A stretch of 64,000 bases of DNA from NCBI GenBank assembly GCA_905479015.1, contig CAJQKV010000003.1, positions 33,691 through 97,690 of the forward strand, read 5' to 3'. The translations under genes were made by a program, and so were the position numbers. Source of the DNA: an uncultured Cyclobacteriaceae bacterium. Its GTDB lineage: Bacteria; Bacteroidota; Bacteroidia; Cytophagales; Cyclobacteriaceae. How positions within the stretch are numbered: the stretch's first letter is position 1; each line of letters opens with the position of its first letter. Shown here piece after piece: positions 8,886-20,420 of this stretch. The notes below the pieces were generated by a model. That model saw nothing but the letters and a program-made list of their open reading frames with translations, did not search any database and was not told where the DNA came from.

Positions 8886-10164
8886 AGTTAGCCTGATCAT
8901 TTTCCGTGAATACTTGACAAGAGTTAAAAAGAAGTCTTTTATCATCGCTACTTTTTTAGGGCCTATTTTAATGGGTGCTGTCATGTTTCTGCCTACTTAT
9001 TTTGCCTTAAATACGCAGGGAAATCAATCCTTTCAGGTGATTGATGAGAGTGGTTTGATGGGAGCGGTATTTGTCTCAGATGATGAAGTAAGCTATGAAT
9101 ACATTTCGACTAATCTCGACGTAGCTAAAAGTGATTTATTGGAAAGTGATGTAGATGGCTTGATATATATACCTGACTTTGAGCTCAATGAACCTCAGGG
9201 ATTTGCGCTGTATGGAGCTTCTAATCAGAGTATATCAACCCTTTCATCTATCGAAAATACCCTAGAGTTACACATTGAATCTTTACGACTATTGGCCTCT
9301 GGTTTGGACAAAGAGGTGATTGATTCTTTTGAAGCACATATTGATTTAAACACCATTAATTTGAGTAATTCTGGTGGAGAACAAGAAAGCAGTTCAGGAG
9401 CAGCCACCATCATAGGATACATTGCTTCTTTTATGATTTATATGTTTGTTTTTATTTATGGTGCCATGTGTATGCGTGGCGTTATCGAAGAAAAGAGTAG
9501 CCGAATCGTAGAGATTGTGTTGTCTTCAGTCAAGCCTTTTGAGCTCATGATGGGCAAAGTCATAGGGATTGCGATGGTCGGGTTGACCCAGTTTGTGCTT
9601 TGGATTCTATTGACTGCGGGTATCTCAATGTTGATTTCAGTATTTATGAGTCCAGAGGCTCTGGAGATGGGTGCTGCAAATAGTGAGATGTCCTCGGAAG
9701 CCGACATGATGGCAACTGCCCTATCTGCTTTGGGTGGAATCAATATGACTTTGGTATTGTCTGCTTTCTTATTCTATTTCATTGGTGGATATTTACTTTA
9801 CGGAGCTTTGTTCGCCGCCATAGGTTCTGCATCTGACAGTGATGCGGATGCTCAGCAATTTATGGTTCCTGTGACGGCACCATTGATCATCTCAATTATC
9901 AGCTTGAGTCTGGTTTTGCAGGATCCTCATGGAAGTGTATCTTTTTGGATGTCAATCATCCCCTTTACCTCACCCATCATCATGATGATGCGGATTCCTT
10001 TTGGTGTGGCACCTTGGGAATTGATATTGTCTATGTTCATGTTGATTTTGGGTTTCCTATTTACCTTGTGGATAGCGGGTCGTATTTATCGGGTCGGAAT
10101 TTTAATGCATGGAACCAAGGTCAACTGGAAAATTTTAGCTAAATGGTTTATGACCAGCGACTAA
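8878..10164 (+). CDS. ABC-2 type permease (NatB-like)
   Basis: Membrane partner of the preceding ATPase. About 428 residues: a first TM near residues 20-40 (FIIATFLGPILMGAVMFLP), a long extracytoplasmic domain of roughly 150 residues, then five or more TMs from IIGYIASFMIYMFVFIYG to the C-terminus, with the ABC-2 motif RGVIEEKSSRIVEIVLSS before the second membrane block. This is the NatB/YhaP architecture. The ATG at 8878 (MNKVSLIIFREYL) overlaps the ATPase stop; a longer open frame upstream is an overlap artefact. Exported substrate unknown. Confidence 0.9.
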   Translation: MNKVSLIIFREYLTRVKKKSFIIATFLGPILMGAVMFLPTYFALNTQGNQSFQVIDESGLMGAVFVSDDEVSYEYISTNLDVAKSDLLESDVDGLIYIPDFELNEPQGFALYGASNQSISTLSSIENTLELHIESLRLLASGLDKEVIDSFEAHIDLNTINLSNSGGEQESSSGAATIIGYIASFMIYMFVFIYGAMCMRGVIEEKSSRIVEIVLSSVKPFELMMGKVIGIAMVGLTQFVLWILLTAGISMLISVFMSPEALEMGAANSEMSSEADMMATALSALGGINMTLVLSAFLFYFIGGYLLYGALFAAIGSASDSDADAQQFMVPVTAPLIISIISLSLVLQDPHGSVSFWMSIIPFTSPIIMMMRIPFGVAPWELILSMFMLILGFLFTLWIAGRIYRVGILMHGTKVNWKILAKWFMTSD

Positions 10165-10212
10165 CATTATTTCAAGGGCTTTTTTTAGTATCTTAGGCCA
10201 CACGATTATCCA

Positions 10213-11433
10213 ATGAGTCGCTTCAACATACTTAATGCTGTAGATGTATACGCCACCGGATTCATTCAGAAATGGATTATTCTCGGTCTTTCCTTGAGCA
10301 TAGGCATCGGATCTGTACTCTACACGAATAAACTGGTTAAAGAGATTAAAAAACGGGAGGATTGGCAAGTAAATTTATATGCCAAAGCCCTTGAGTTTAT
10401 AGCGAATGAGCATGAGACCAATCAAAATGCTCTTTTTGCACTGGAAGAAATTATCCAAGCGAATACGACCATTCCGGTCATTTTGACCAATGAAAATGAC
10501 GGCCCTATTTTCTATAAAAACTTACCTAAAGCAGACCTTATCACAGATCCAGAGGAACGAGAAGATTATTTAATACAAAAAATCAGTGAAATGGGTTTAA
10601 ATAAAGTGCCCATCGTTGTGAATTTAGTCGATGCCCAAGGCAATCAGTACGGGCAAACCATGATTTATTTTGAGGAATCAAGCCTTTTGGTACAGTTGCG
10701 TTATTATCCCTATGTTCAATTGGCCATTATTTTTGTTTTTTTACTTGTTGTGTTTACTGTTTTTAATTATTCAAGGTTGTCTGAGCAGAATCAGATTTGG
10801 GTGGGTATGGCCAAGGAAACTGCCCACCAATTGGGAACTCCCATATCTTCTTTGATGGCATGGGGGGACTATTTCAAAGAAAAATATGTGGAAGACCCCT
10901 ACATAACAGAGTTAGATAAGGATGTCAAACGACTTGAAATCATCACGCAGCGTTTTAGTAGTATTGGGAGTGCACCTAAGATGGAATCTCTCAATATTTA
11001 TGAACAGGTCAAATTATCTGTTGATTATCTTAAAACAAGGATAAGTAAAAAGGTAACGATCGACTTTACGGCACAAGAAGCCGAACATATTTATTTAAAT
11101 ATGAATCCTGAACTTTTTTCTTGGGTTCTTGAAAACTTAATCAAGAATGCCGTAGATGCGATGGCGGGTGTGGGCCATATTCAAATTTCAATGTCTTGTT
11201 CAGTAGTAGACAAATTAATGATTGATATTGAAGACCAGGGCAATGGTATTGCGCCGAATAAAATGAGTAAAGTTTTTAAGCCCGGATTCACTACTAAAAA
11301 TAGAGGATGGGGTCTGGGACTGACCCTAACCAAACGGATCATCGAAGACTACCATGGTGGGAGGATTTTCATTAAGAACTCTGCGTTGAATAAGGGGACT
11401 GCGTTTCGGATTATTTTAAATACCAACGCATAA
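10213..11433 (+). CDS. Sensor histidine kinase
   Basis: 406 residues: TM1 about 20-38, an extracytoplasmic sensor region of ~125 residues, TM2 about 168-185, then a dimerisation/phosphoacceptor helix with His205 in MAKETAHQLGTPISSLMAW. The catalytic domain shows the N box ENLIKNAVDAM, the G1 box DQGNGIAP, an F-like segment VFKPGFTTK and the G2 box RGWGLGLTL. No response regulator is adjacent, so it is an orphan kinase here. It follows the ABC-2 exporter by 48 nt and precedes the nucleoid protein gene by 13 nt; regulation of the exporter is possible but not shown. The signal sensed cannot be told. Confidence 0.9.
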   Translation: MSRFNILNAVDVYATGFIQKWIILGLSLSIGIGSVLYTNKLVKEIKKREDWQVNLYAKALEFIANEHETNQNALFALEEIIQANTTIPVILTNENDGPIFYKNLPKADLITDPEEREDYLIQKISEMGLNKVPIVVNLVDAQGNQYGQTMIYFEESSLLVQLRYYPYVQLAIIFVFLLVVFTVFNYSRLSEQNQIWVGMAKETAHQLGTPISSLMAWGDYFKEKYVEDPYITELDKDVKRLEIITQRFSSIGSAPKMESLNIYEQVKLSVDYLKTRISKKVTIDFTAQEAEHIYLNMNPELFSWVLENLIKNAVDAMAGVGHIQISMSCSVVDKLMIDIEDQGNGIAPNKMSKVFKPGFTTKNRGWGLGLTLTKRIIEDYHGGRIFIKNSALNKGTAFRIILNTNA

Positions 11434-11446
11434 TAAATATAACATT

Positions 11447-12457
11447 ATGATTGAAATCAATGGGGCTTTGGCCCATAAGTTCATATCTCATTATCATGCT
11501 CCAGAATGCATCATGGCATCCAATTATGTAGATATTGAGGCGTCTATGTCCCATGAAGTAGCTCAAATATTACTTCCTCGGATCATAGCGTCGCAAGGAG
11601 AATTTATTTTTGATCATGAAGTAAATATTGAGCTTAACCCTGTGAGAAAGCTGTTGTTGGATTATTTTGGAGGAATCAGTAATTTCCATGAGATGACGGT
11701 TGGCGTAATGAAAGTACTGGCTGCTTCAGAAAAAAACATCAGTGAGGGGGAGGTGTATATGACGGCTTTTGATCAGATCATATATGATCAAAAGCTTTGT
11801 CAAGCTGTGGGTATATTTAAGATAGATGGAAAGCAATCTTTTATCGAATCTTCGCTGATGGATGATCAATTAGCCCTGACCCTGACCAAGGGGATTGGCA
11901 TTAAAGATCTCAACAAGGGGGCCCTAATTATTTTGGATTCAGACAAAAATGAAATGATTTTGAAAGTATTTCAAAATCATCCCGACATCAAATATTGGCG
12001 GCATCAGTTTTTAATGATCAGACCTCTTGAAAATGAGTTTTATCAAACCAAAAATACATTGAACTTATGTAAAGATTTTGCCTTAAAGGGTTTAGATGAG
12101 ATGGCTAAAGTGGATCAAGTAGATTTGCTCAATAAGACCGTAGATTATTTTAGTGAAAAGCAATCATTCGATCAATCTGAATTTGAGGAGGAGGTATTGG
12201 CCTCGACAGAGATAAAGGCCGCATTTAACAGCTACAAAGACGACTTTGAGGAAAAGCATCAGATCGAAGCCATGAGCGAACAATTTGAGATTTCAAAACC
12301 CGCTTTCAAAGCGGCAAAGAAATACATTAAATCGGTCATTAAATTGGACCGCAACTTTCATGTGTATGTCCACGGCCAAAGGCAAGAGATTGAAAGAGGT
12401 TATGATGAAGTCCGAGGTAAAAATTATTATAAATTGTATTTCGATCAAGAAAGTTAA
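11447..12457 (+). CDS. Nucleoid-associated protein (NdpA/YejK family)
   Basis: 336 residues resembling the 37-kDa nucleoid-associated family (PF04245), known from E. coli YejK, whose role is poorly defined although it has been linked to topoisomerase activity. The family-like features are the MTAFDQIIYDQKLCQAVGIFKI segment, a central region ending in FLMIRPLENEFYQTKNTL, and a C-terminal EIERGYDEVRGKNYYKLYF. No signal peptide or membrane segment, so cytosolic. It follows the histidine kinase by 13 nt and is probably transcribed with it. It converges on the TIM-barrel gene, with 13 nt between the stops. Confidence 0.78.
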   Translation: MIEINGALAHKFISHYHAPECIMASNYVDIEASMSHEVAQILLPRIIASQGEFIFDHEVNIELNPVRKLLLDYFGGISNFHEMTVGVMKVLAASEKNISEGEVYMTAFDQIIYDQKLCQAVGIFKIDGKQSFIESSLMDDQLALTLTKGIGIKDLNKGALIILDSDKNEMILKVFQNHPDIKYWRHQFLMIRPLENEFYQTKNTLNLCKDFALKGLDEMAKVDQVDLLNKTVDYFSEKQSFDQSEFEEEVLASTEIKAAFNSYKDDFEEKHQIEAMSEQFEISKPAFKAAKKYIKSVIKLDRNFHVYVHGQRQEIERGYDEVRGKNYYKLYFDQES

Positions 12458-12470
12458 AATAAGAGTTGCG

Positions 12471-13427
12471 TCAACTCATCCATATTTTTTTCCAAACGTC
12501 CTCTAAATGTTTTTTAGTGGCCCTAATACCATCGGCTTCACTAAGTTCTGTACCCTCATATTCGATACCAATGTGACCATTAAAATTTTGGGCTTTAACT
12601 AAAAGGAGCATTTTTTCGTAATCAAAATTACGATGCACGCCATTGGCATGAAAGTTATAAGCTTTGGCGCTTACCCCTTTAGCATAGGGCAGCAGGGATT
12701 CAACGCCTAGGTAGGGGTCATAGATTTCAAGACAGGATCCATCTTGAGTACTTCCCCATTGAGCGCTCAGACACCAGTTTCCAAAATCGGGTAAGGTGCC
12801 GAGGTTAGGCATATTGATTTCTTTGATGATCGAGGTGATGAGTTGGGCATTTGAACTGAACAGCCCGTGGTTTTCAATTAAAATATTAATCTCCTCTTTG
12901 GCTGCGTATGTGGTAAGTTTGGTCAGGCCATCTATTAAAGAGGCTTTGAAAATTGAGGGATCGGTAGCTCCGAAGGCATTGACCCGTATCGAATGGCACC
13001 CCATGATTTTAGCCGCATGGATCCACTGATAATGATCTTCAACGGCTTTTTGTCTGAGTTGATTATCTTCGCCTCCCAAATCACCTTCGTCATCGACCAT
13101 TATCAGCAAGTTTTGAACGGCGAGCGCATCAGATCGATCCTTCATATTGATCCAAAAGCTTTCGTCATTGCCTTTATTTTTATAAAAACTATTTACGTAT
13201 TCTACGGCAGGGATACCAAACTCTTTTTTAGAGATTTCGGAAAATAAAATAGGATCTAAAGTCCCCGATTCAAAAGCGTTGTGGAGGGACCATTGTGCCA
13301 ATGAAAGTTTAAGTTTTTCCCCCATATCCTCAAAGAAGAGGTTTTTCGCATTTGATAGAAAGGGTATTTGGGTACTTAGAAGGCCCAGTGAGATTTGCTT
13401 GATAAATTGTCTTTTAGATGATTTCAT
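12471..13427 (-). CDS. Secreted sugar phosphate isomerase/epimerase-like TIM-barrel protein
   Basis: 318 residues of the xylose-isomerase-like TIM-barrel superfamily (AP endonuclease family 2 fold, as in hydroxypyruvate isomerase): LSLAQWSLHNAF at the first strand, then NILIENHGLFSS and LGTLPDFGNWCL with likely metal-binding Glu/His/Asp, and IGIEYEGTELSEADGIRATKKHLEDVW at the end. The N-terminus KSSKRQFIKQISLGLLSTQIPFLSNA looks like a Tat-type signal with KR in place of RR, placing it in the periplasm. Many Bacteroidota homologues with such leaders work in carbohydrate use. The substrate is not predictable here. It is divergent from atpD across a 310-bp gap. Confidence 0.75.
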   Translation of the reverse strand: MKSSKRQFIKQISLGLLSTQIPFLSNAKNLFFEDMGEKLKLSLAQWSLHNAFESGTLDPILFSEISKKEFGIPAVEYVNSFYKNKGNDESFWINMKDRSDALAVQNLLIMVDDEGDLGGEDNQLRQKAVEDHYQWIHAAKIMGCHSIRVNAFGATDPSIFKASLIDGLTKLTTYAAKEEINILIENHGLFSSNAQLITSIIKEINMPNLGTLPDFGNWCLSAQWGSTQDGSCLEIYDPYLGVESLLPYAKGVSAKAYNFHANGVHRNFDYEKMLLLVKAQNFNGHIGIEYEGTELSEADGIRATKKHLEDVWKKIWMS

Positions 13428-15237
<1,810 letters not shown>

Positions 15238-15240
15238 GAT

Positions 15241-15498
15241 ATGTTTATTGAAATTGTAACCCCGGACAAAAAGATATTTGAAGGAGAGGCCACAAGCGCT
15301 ATCTTTCCAGGTACTGATGGATCTTTTCAGATTTTAAATAATCACGCGGCTTTAGTTTCGACGTTGGGTAAGGGGAGTATTGTCTTTGTTAAGACCCTAA
15401 ACAATAAATCAGAAGAAGTTCAGATGGAAGTAGACGGTGGAGTCGTGGAGGTATTGAACAACAAAGTGACCGTTTTAGCCGAAAAAATCACTGAATAA
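15241..15498 (+). CDS. atpC: F1F0 ATP synthase subunit epsilon
   Basis: 85 residues forming only the N-terminal beta-sandwich domain (FIEIVTPDKKIFEGEATSAIFPGTDGSF, then NNHAALVSTLGKGS). The C-terminal helical pair that inhibits the enzyme in E. coli is absent. Short epsilon subunits are normal in Bacteroidota, so this is not a truncation. Starts 3 nt after atpD and is followed by an intrinsic terminator. Confidence 0.95.
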   Translation: MFIEIVTPDKKIFEGEATSAIFPGTDGSFQILNNHAALVSTLGKGSIVFVKTLNNKSEEVQMEVDGGVVEVLNNKVTVLAEKITE

Positions 15499-15512
15499 GG
15501 AAGAGTGGGTGA

Positions 15513-15538
15513 ATCCATCGTGATGATGGAGTTTTTTC
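15513..15538 (+). terminator. Intrinsic terminator after atpC
   Basis: Short hairpin TCCATC-GTGA-TGATGGA followed by GTTTTTTC, 15 nt after the atpC stop. Confidence 0.65.
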
Positions 15539-15589
15539 TCATTTCTTAAATATCCCTATTGAAATCCCGAGTCAGGATATTTTTATTCT

Positions 15590-17449
15590 TCATTTCGAGA
15601 GAAAATCATTTGAAATAAACTGATAAATCGCTCTGCCGTAATCTGGTAGGTTATCTGAAGGCTGCTGATGCGTATACGCATCAATCTCGCCATTGTAGAC
15701 TTGTGATATTGAATCAGATAAGACTCCAAATCCATCCCCAAAACTGTAATATGCCCGTGGCTGATAATGTGTGGATAGCATATTTCTACCATATACATAT
15801 TCAGGCTGATTGATGTTCATTTGGTCTAGTAAAGTCGGCGCTAAGTCCAATTGAGAGCCGATGGTTGATATCACCGTATCGGTGACGGTAAGCGCTCCGC
15901 CGAGCCACAACAAGGGGATGTGAAAGGTTTCCTTTTGACCATTGGAAGTATTGTTAATTTGGGTAGTGCCGTGATCAGCCGTGATCACGATCAACGTCTT
16001 ATCCCACCAAGTAGTTTTTTTAGCCTGTGCAATGAACTTTCCTAGACAGGCGTCTGTATAATGCATGGCGCTTTTAAAGCTGTCCTCATTATTGTCGGAG
16101 CCAAAGATTGGTTCTACCGGAATGTCAAAAGGCTCATGGCTGCTTAGGGTAAATAAGGTATAGAAAAAAGGCATTGCTTCTTTATTGAGATGATTAAACA
16201 AAGTATCGAAAACGACATCATCATGAATCCCCCATTTGGTATTGTTACTTGAAAAATCAAAGTCGAGTTTGCTTACAATTTTATCTGCTTTTCCTTGATT
16301 AAAATAAGCCCTAAAGTTGGCAAAATCAATTTCACCTCCGTAGTAAAACGCAGTTTGGTAATCCTGCTCTTTCATTGATTTTATCAGGTGAGGTAACTTT
16401 TCAGTCTTGAAAGGGTTCTCAATAATGGCATTGTAAGGCAATCCAGGATAGCTACTGAACAGGCTACCGATTCCTCTATTTGAACGATGTCCTGAGGCAT
16501 AGAACTGCGAGAATAAAACACCCTCTTTGCTGAGTTTATTAAGTTCTGGGGTAACGGATTTGGCCCCTCCCAATACTTCCACTCCTTTGGCGGTAAAACT
16601 TTCGAGTATGATGAGTAGGATGTTGGGTTGAGGTGTATTGAGGAGTGAAGGATAAGGGGTTCCCTTCGTCGGAGCACCGTTAATTTTACTGAATAGGTCT
16701 ACCGCAACATGATCTGGCATCAAGTCATAGTGGGTATCAATTTTTGATGCTTTTTTCATGGAATAAACAAAATTCCAGGGCGTATTGACCGCCGCATGAT
16801 TGACTGCCATATTATCAGGATCAAAGTAAACAGCACCTACATTGATTGGGATACCCAATCTGAAGGGAACAATACTGAATCCACCTCTGATGGGGATGAG
16901 AGACAATGCGATCAAAGTAAAAAAAAGTAAGGGCTTTTGCCAATAGTATCTATTTTTAAAATCAAATGAAAATCGACTCACCAACCAGATAGTAATTTTA
17001 AAATGAGCGTAAAATAAAAATAAACTGAACAGCAAGGGAAAAACTAATGTTTTGAAAGTAATGGAATTGGTGATTTGTTTGGGATTATCAAGGTACTTTA
17101 AATGCATGGCATCAAATTTCTCTCCCCAATAAGAATAAACTTCCAAGTCTATGATTTCAATAATAGAAACAGCCGCAAGGATGAGGGTGATGGATCCTGC
17201 AAGCATGCGTGAAGATATTTTCGGACCAATGACAGGAGATACAGCAAGTATAAGTGAGGGGATTAACATCATATAGCCTGAAAAGGAAAGATCCAGCTTC
17301 AATCCATATAAATAGCTTAGGAGTAATTTTTCGATAGAAGCATCAGCAAAAGATGATCCGTTGTAAAGAATAAAAACAGTTCTGTAAAAAATAAAATAGA
17401 GTATGAAGACACCCCAAAGAGAAAGATATTTAAATAAATTATTTTTCAT
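15590..17449 (-). CDS. LTA-synthase-family sulfatase (membrane-anchored phosphotransferase-like)
   Basis: 619 residues: about five N-terminal TMs to residue ~200, then a periplasmic alkaline-phosphatase-fold domain from PNILLIILESFTAKGVEVLGG. Later motifs are SSHEPFDIP and TADHGTTQI, the latter supplying metal-binding Asp/His. Relatives transfer glycerol-phosphate or phosphoethanolamine onto envelope glycans or lipids. The nucleophile position, normally Thr in LtaS-type proteins, appears to be Ser323 in GHRSNRGIGSLFSSYPGLP. The family in Gram-negative Bacteroidota lacks a settled substrate. It stands 124 nt after the DUF6787-like gene and may have its own promoter. Confidence 0.85.
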   Translation of the reverse strand: MKNNLFKYLSLWGVFILYFIFYRTVFILYNGSSFADASIEKLLLSYLYGLKLDLSFSGYMMLIPSLILAVSPVIGPKISSRMLAGSITLILAAVSIIEIIDLEVYSYWGEKFDAMHLKYLDNPKQITNSITFKTLVFPLLFSLFLFYAHFKITIWLVSRFSFDFKNRYYWQKPLLFFTLIALSLIPIRGGFSIVPFRLGIPINVGAVYFDPDNMAVNHAAVNTPWNFVYSMKKASKIDTHYDLMPDHVAVDLFSKINGAPTKGTPYPSLLNTPQPNILLIILESFTAKGVEVLGGAKSVTPELNKLSKEGVLFSQFYASGHRSNRGIGSLFSSYPGLPYNAIIENPFKTEKLPHLIKSMKEQDYQTAFYYGGEIDFANFRAYFNQGKADKIVSKLDFDFSSNNTKWGIHDDVVFDTLFNHLNKEAMPFFYTLFTLSSHEPFDIPVEPIFGSDNNEDSFKSAMHYTDACLGKFIAQAKKTTWWDKTLIVITADHGTTQINNTSNGQKETFHIPLLWLGGALTVTDTVISTIGSQLDLAPTLLDQMNINQPEYVYGRNMLSTHYQPRAYYSFGDGFGVLSDSISQVYNGEIDAYTHQQPSDNLPDYGRAIYQFISNDFLSK

Positions 17450-17573
17450 ACTAGCGGCACGGCGTACTGAAGTTTACTTCAATTATCTCAAGATTTTGAA
17501 ATAGGCCAATTAAGAGGCGCATATATTTATTCATGGATTTTGATAAATATGTAGGATAGATACAGGATTGAAA

Positions 17574-17900
17574 TCAGTTATCTTTTAATTTTTTTTCATC
17601 CTTTGTTTTCTTACGTCTGAATCGATTGATCATTTTTTTTTCATAGCGCCAAAAAAAATCGAATTGGCCCAGGAGCGAGCCATAAAAAAGTAAAATGCTG
17701 TTATATATAGGTAGAATACAAATGAGGTAAATGATGGTAAAAAGCGTACTTTTTTCTCCATCTATTGTAAAACAATCAACAATGGGTTTTTTAATCAGTA
17801 GGACGGTGGATCCCGTCAAAGCGAATACAATAAGAATCATGGCAAATTGGCCAGAACTCTTTACATTCCATTTTTCTTTTAATTTATTAATCCAGTTCAT
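17574..17900 (-). CDS. Small membrane protein, DUF6787-like
   Basis: 108 residues: an amphipathic start (MNWINKLKEKWNVKSSGQF), TM1 AMILIVFALTGSTVLLI, TM2 TIIYLICILPIYNSILLFYG, then GSLLGQFDFFWRYEKKMINRF and a Lys-rich tail. The pattern KxKW.....F.....FALTGS....KP and GxLxGQFxFFWxFEKKM matches, from memory, a small Bacteroidota family of unknown function (DUF6787). The start overlaps the RluA-type gene by 14 nt, so it is the third gene of prfC-rluA-like-this. Function unknown. Confidence 0.72.
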   Translation of the reverse strand: MNWINKLKEKWNVKSSGQFAMILIVFALTGSTVLLIKKPIVDCFTIDGEKSTLFTIIYLICILPIYNSILLFYGSLLGQFDFFWRYEKKMINRFRRKKTKDEKKLKDN

Positions 17901-18579
17901 TGATTGTATTTAGGTAGGGTTTCCAATAGACCCCCTTGGGTGTGGCGCGTAGGGAAATTTTTTCTTTTTTTACGGGATGGTCAAATTCAATTTTGAAGGC
18001 ATGTAAACAAATGCTTTTATCCGGATTAGGTGTGGCATAACCGTATTTTAAATCTCCTTGTATTGGACAAAGCATTTTTGCCAATTGCACTCGAATTTGA
18101 TGAGGTCGTCCCGTCTCTGGTTTTACCAACAGTAAAGAATGTCCGTCTTCGTACATCAAAGTACGATAGGTCAGTATTGATTTTTTACCGCTTCCTTTAT
18201 CTTTATTAAAAGCTTTGGTAATGTTTTTGGTTTCATCTTTTACCAACCAGTTGATTAAGCTGCCATTCAATTCTTGAGGCCGTGCCTTGACAACGGCCAC
18301 ATAGGTTTTTTGTATGAGTTGATCTCTGAAAAGGGCAGTGAGTCGGGTCAAAGCCTTAGAAGTTCTCGCAAAAATAACCACCCCACTTACCGGTCGATCC
18401 AAGCGATGGGCTGGATTGAGAAATACATCACCTGGTTTGTTATATTTCTTTTTAATATAATTTTTACCCCAGTCGGTTAAGGTAGGGTCACCTGTTTTAT
18501 CACCTTGCACTAACCAGCCAATGGGCTTGTTAACAACCAATAGATGGTTGTCTTCATATATTGTTTTTGGATCGATCAA
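17887..18579 (-). CDS. RluA family pseudouridine synthase
   Basis: Isomerises uridine to pseudouridine in rRNA or tRNA. The catalytic Asp is in AHRLDRPVSGVVIFARTSKA, and the family C-terminal motif appears as LVKPETGRPHQIRVQLA. With 230 residues it lacks the N-terminal S4 RNA-binding domain of RluC/RluD, which makes it like RluA or TruC, so the target site cannot be named. It starts 6 nt after prfC and overlaps the next gene by 14 nt, consistent with one transcript. Confidence 0.9.
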   Translation of the reverse strand: MIDPKTIYEDNHLLVVNKPIGWLVQGDKTGDPTLTDWGKNYIKKKYNKPGDVFLNPAHRLDRPVSGVVIFARTSKALTRLTALFRDQLIQKTYVAVVKARPQELNGSLINWLVKDETKNITKAFNKDKGSGKKSILTYRTLMYEDGHSLLLVKPETGRPHQIRVQLAKMLCPIQGDLKYGYATPNPDKSICLHAFKIEFDHPVKKEKISLRATPKGVYWKPYLNTINELD

Positions 18580-18585
18580 TTTATT

Positions 18586-20166
18586 TTAAAATTCACTTAT
18601 GGAATGAAATTGAATATCTGGAAAATTATCTTCTACCATCTGTAACCATGATTTAGATTCTGCCATAAAGACAAGTTTATCTTCCTTGTCTTTCGCAATA
18701 TGCCGGTATTTGTCTTTGGCAAAGGCTTCTAATTTATTTTTATCCGCGGCATCGATCCAACAAGCTTTATAAATATTGATAGGTGAAAAACTTACTTTTG
18801 CATTGTACTCATTGAGTAATCGATATTGGAGTACTTCAAATTGCAGTGCACCCACCGTGCCCACCACTTTTCTAGCACCCATTTCGTAGGTAAACAGTTG
18901 GGCCACACCTTCATCCATGAGCTGTGTCAATCCCTTTTCAAGTTGTTTGGATTTCATTGCATCCAGATTGATGACCTCTTTAAATAATTCAGGGGAGAAA
19001 CTTGGGATCCCTTTGTATAAAGATTTTTCACCTTCATTGAGGGTGTCGCCTATTTTAAGATTTCCTGTATCGTACAAGCCAATGATGTCTCCTGGAAAGG
19101 CCTCATCTATGGTTTCTTTTTGTTGTGCCATAAAAGCCGTCGCATTTGAAAACCGGTATTTTTTATCATGTCTTACATGATAATAGCTATTACCCCGTTG
19201 AAATTTTCCTGAACAGATCCTGATAAAAGCAATTCTATTGCGATGCCGAGGATCCATATTTGCATGAATTTTAAATATAAATCCTGAGAATTTGGGATCT
19301 ATTGGAGGGATCATTCGGCTCTCGGTATCTCTTGGTTTTGGATTGGGGGCAATTTTTGTAAAGCAATCTAGCAATTCCCTTATCCCAAAATTTGATACGG
19401 CACTTCCAAAAAAAACAGGAGCTAATTCCCCTGATAGATAAGCCTCTTGATCAAAAGGGTCATATACGCCATCTATTAATTCGATGTCTTCTCGGAGCTG
19501 GGATAAGGCAGAAGGGGGTAGGTGCGCTTCTAACCCAGGATCATTAACGTCCTTGATATTCACCACATCATCCACACGTTTGTTTTTTCTAGGTTCGAAA
19601 AGGTTAATATTTTTTTCGTAAAGATTATAGACCCCTCTGAGTGTTTTACCCATACCGATAGGCCAAGTAAGGGGTTGCACATTTATTTTGAGCTCCTCTT
19701 CAATTTCGTCAATCAGATCAAATGGATCACGACCTTCCCTATCCAGCTTATTGATAAAACAAAGAACGGGGGTCTTGCGCATGCGACAGACTTCCATGAG
19801 TTTTCTGGTCTGTTTTTCTACTCCTTTGACACAGTCAATAACCATAATAACACTGTCTACTGCGGTCAAAGTGCGGTAGGTATCTTCTGCAAAATCTTCG
19901 TGACCTGGCGTGTCTAAAATATTAATTTTTAAACCCTTGTAATCAAATCCCATCACCGAGGTTGCGACAGAGATACCTCTTTGTTTTTCTATGGCCATCC
20001 AATCGGAACGCGTAGCCATATCTATTTTGTTGGATTTGACAGCCCCTGCCGTTTGTATAGCCCCACCAAAGAGCAATAACTTTTCAGTAAGGGTTGTTTT
20101 GCCCGCATCAGGGTGGGCGATAATACCAAATGTTTTTCTTTTTTTTATTTCTTCAGCTAAAGCCAT
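18586..20166 (-). CDS. prfC: Peptide chain release factor 3
   Basis: GTPase that removes RF1/RF2 from the ribosome after peptide release. G1 is AHPDAGKTT, the G2 region [15 protein letters not shown]3 DTPGHEDF and G4 NKLD, followed by the EF-Tu-like domain II and the RF3-specific C-terminal domain ([14 protein letters not shown]). About 526 residues, normal for the family. The open frame reaches an ATG at 20175, but [19 protein letters not shown] at 20166 is the more usual start. Head of prfC-rluA-like-DUF6787-like, divergent from dnaK. Confidence 0.96.
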   Translation of the reverse strand: MALAEEIKKRKTFGIIAHPDAGKTTLTEKLLLFGGAIQTAGAVKSNKIDMATRSDWMAIEKQRGISVATSVMGFDYKGLKINILDTPGHEDFAEDTYRTLTAVDSVIMVIDCVKGVEKQTRKLMEVCRMRKTPVLCFINKLDREGRDPFDLIDEIEEELKINVQPLTWPIGMGKTLRGVYNLYEKNINLFEPRKNKRVDDVVNIKDVNDPGLEAHLPPSALSQLREDIELIDGVYDPFDQEAYLSGELAPVFFGSAVSNFGIRELLDCFTKIAPNPKPRDTESRMIPPIDPKFSGFIFKIHANMDPRHRNRIAFIRICSGKFQRGNSYYHVRHDKKYRFSNATAFMAQQKETIDEAFPGDIIGLYDTGNLKIGDTLNEGEKSLYKGIPSFSPELFKEVINLDAMKSKQLEKGLTQLMDEGVAQLFTYEMGARKVVGTVGALQFEVLQYRLLNEYNAKVSFSPINIYKACWIDAADKNKLEAFAKDKYRHIAKDKEDKLVFMAESKSWLQMVEDNFPDIQFHSISEF

Positions 20167-20332
20167 GCATATCAATTGAACCGCAAAATTAACGATAATA
20201 AGCTTAACCTTTCTTTTTTATACCTTGATCTATTTTTGAATGATTAAAATAGATTAATATGACACATTGGAGCCTACCCTAATGAATGGCAAACAGTCCT
20301 TGTCCTGATCTTATTTGAATTCAGGAAATTCG

Positions 20333-20373
20333 CTGACATTGTGTCAGTAAAAAGCTTTTGGCACAAGCATTGT
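20333..20373 (+). promoter_or_regulatory. Palindrome plus sigma-54-like promoter upstream of dnaK
   Basis: CTGACA-TTG-TGTCAG is a perfect 6-bp dyad at 20333-20347. Ten nt further lies TTGGCAC-AAGCA-TTGT (20358-20373), with GG and the -12 dinucleotide 10 nt apart as in sigma-54 promoters (TTGGCAC-N5-TTGC), except that the last base is T rather than C. It sits about 50 nt before the dnaK ATG, a sensible promoter position. A CIRCE element is not present. Assignment to sigma-54 is tentative. Confidence 0.5.
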
Positions 20374-20420
20374 TAAATAAAAAGTGTACAATAAAAAATA
20401 TTAATACAAACTAAACAGAA

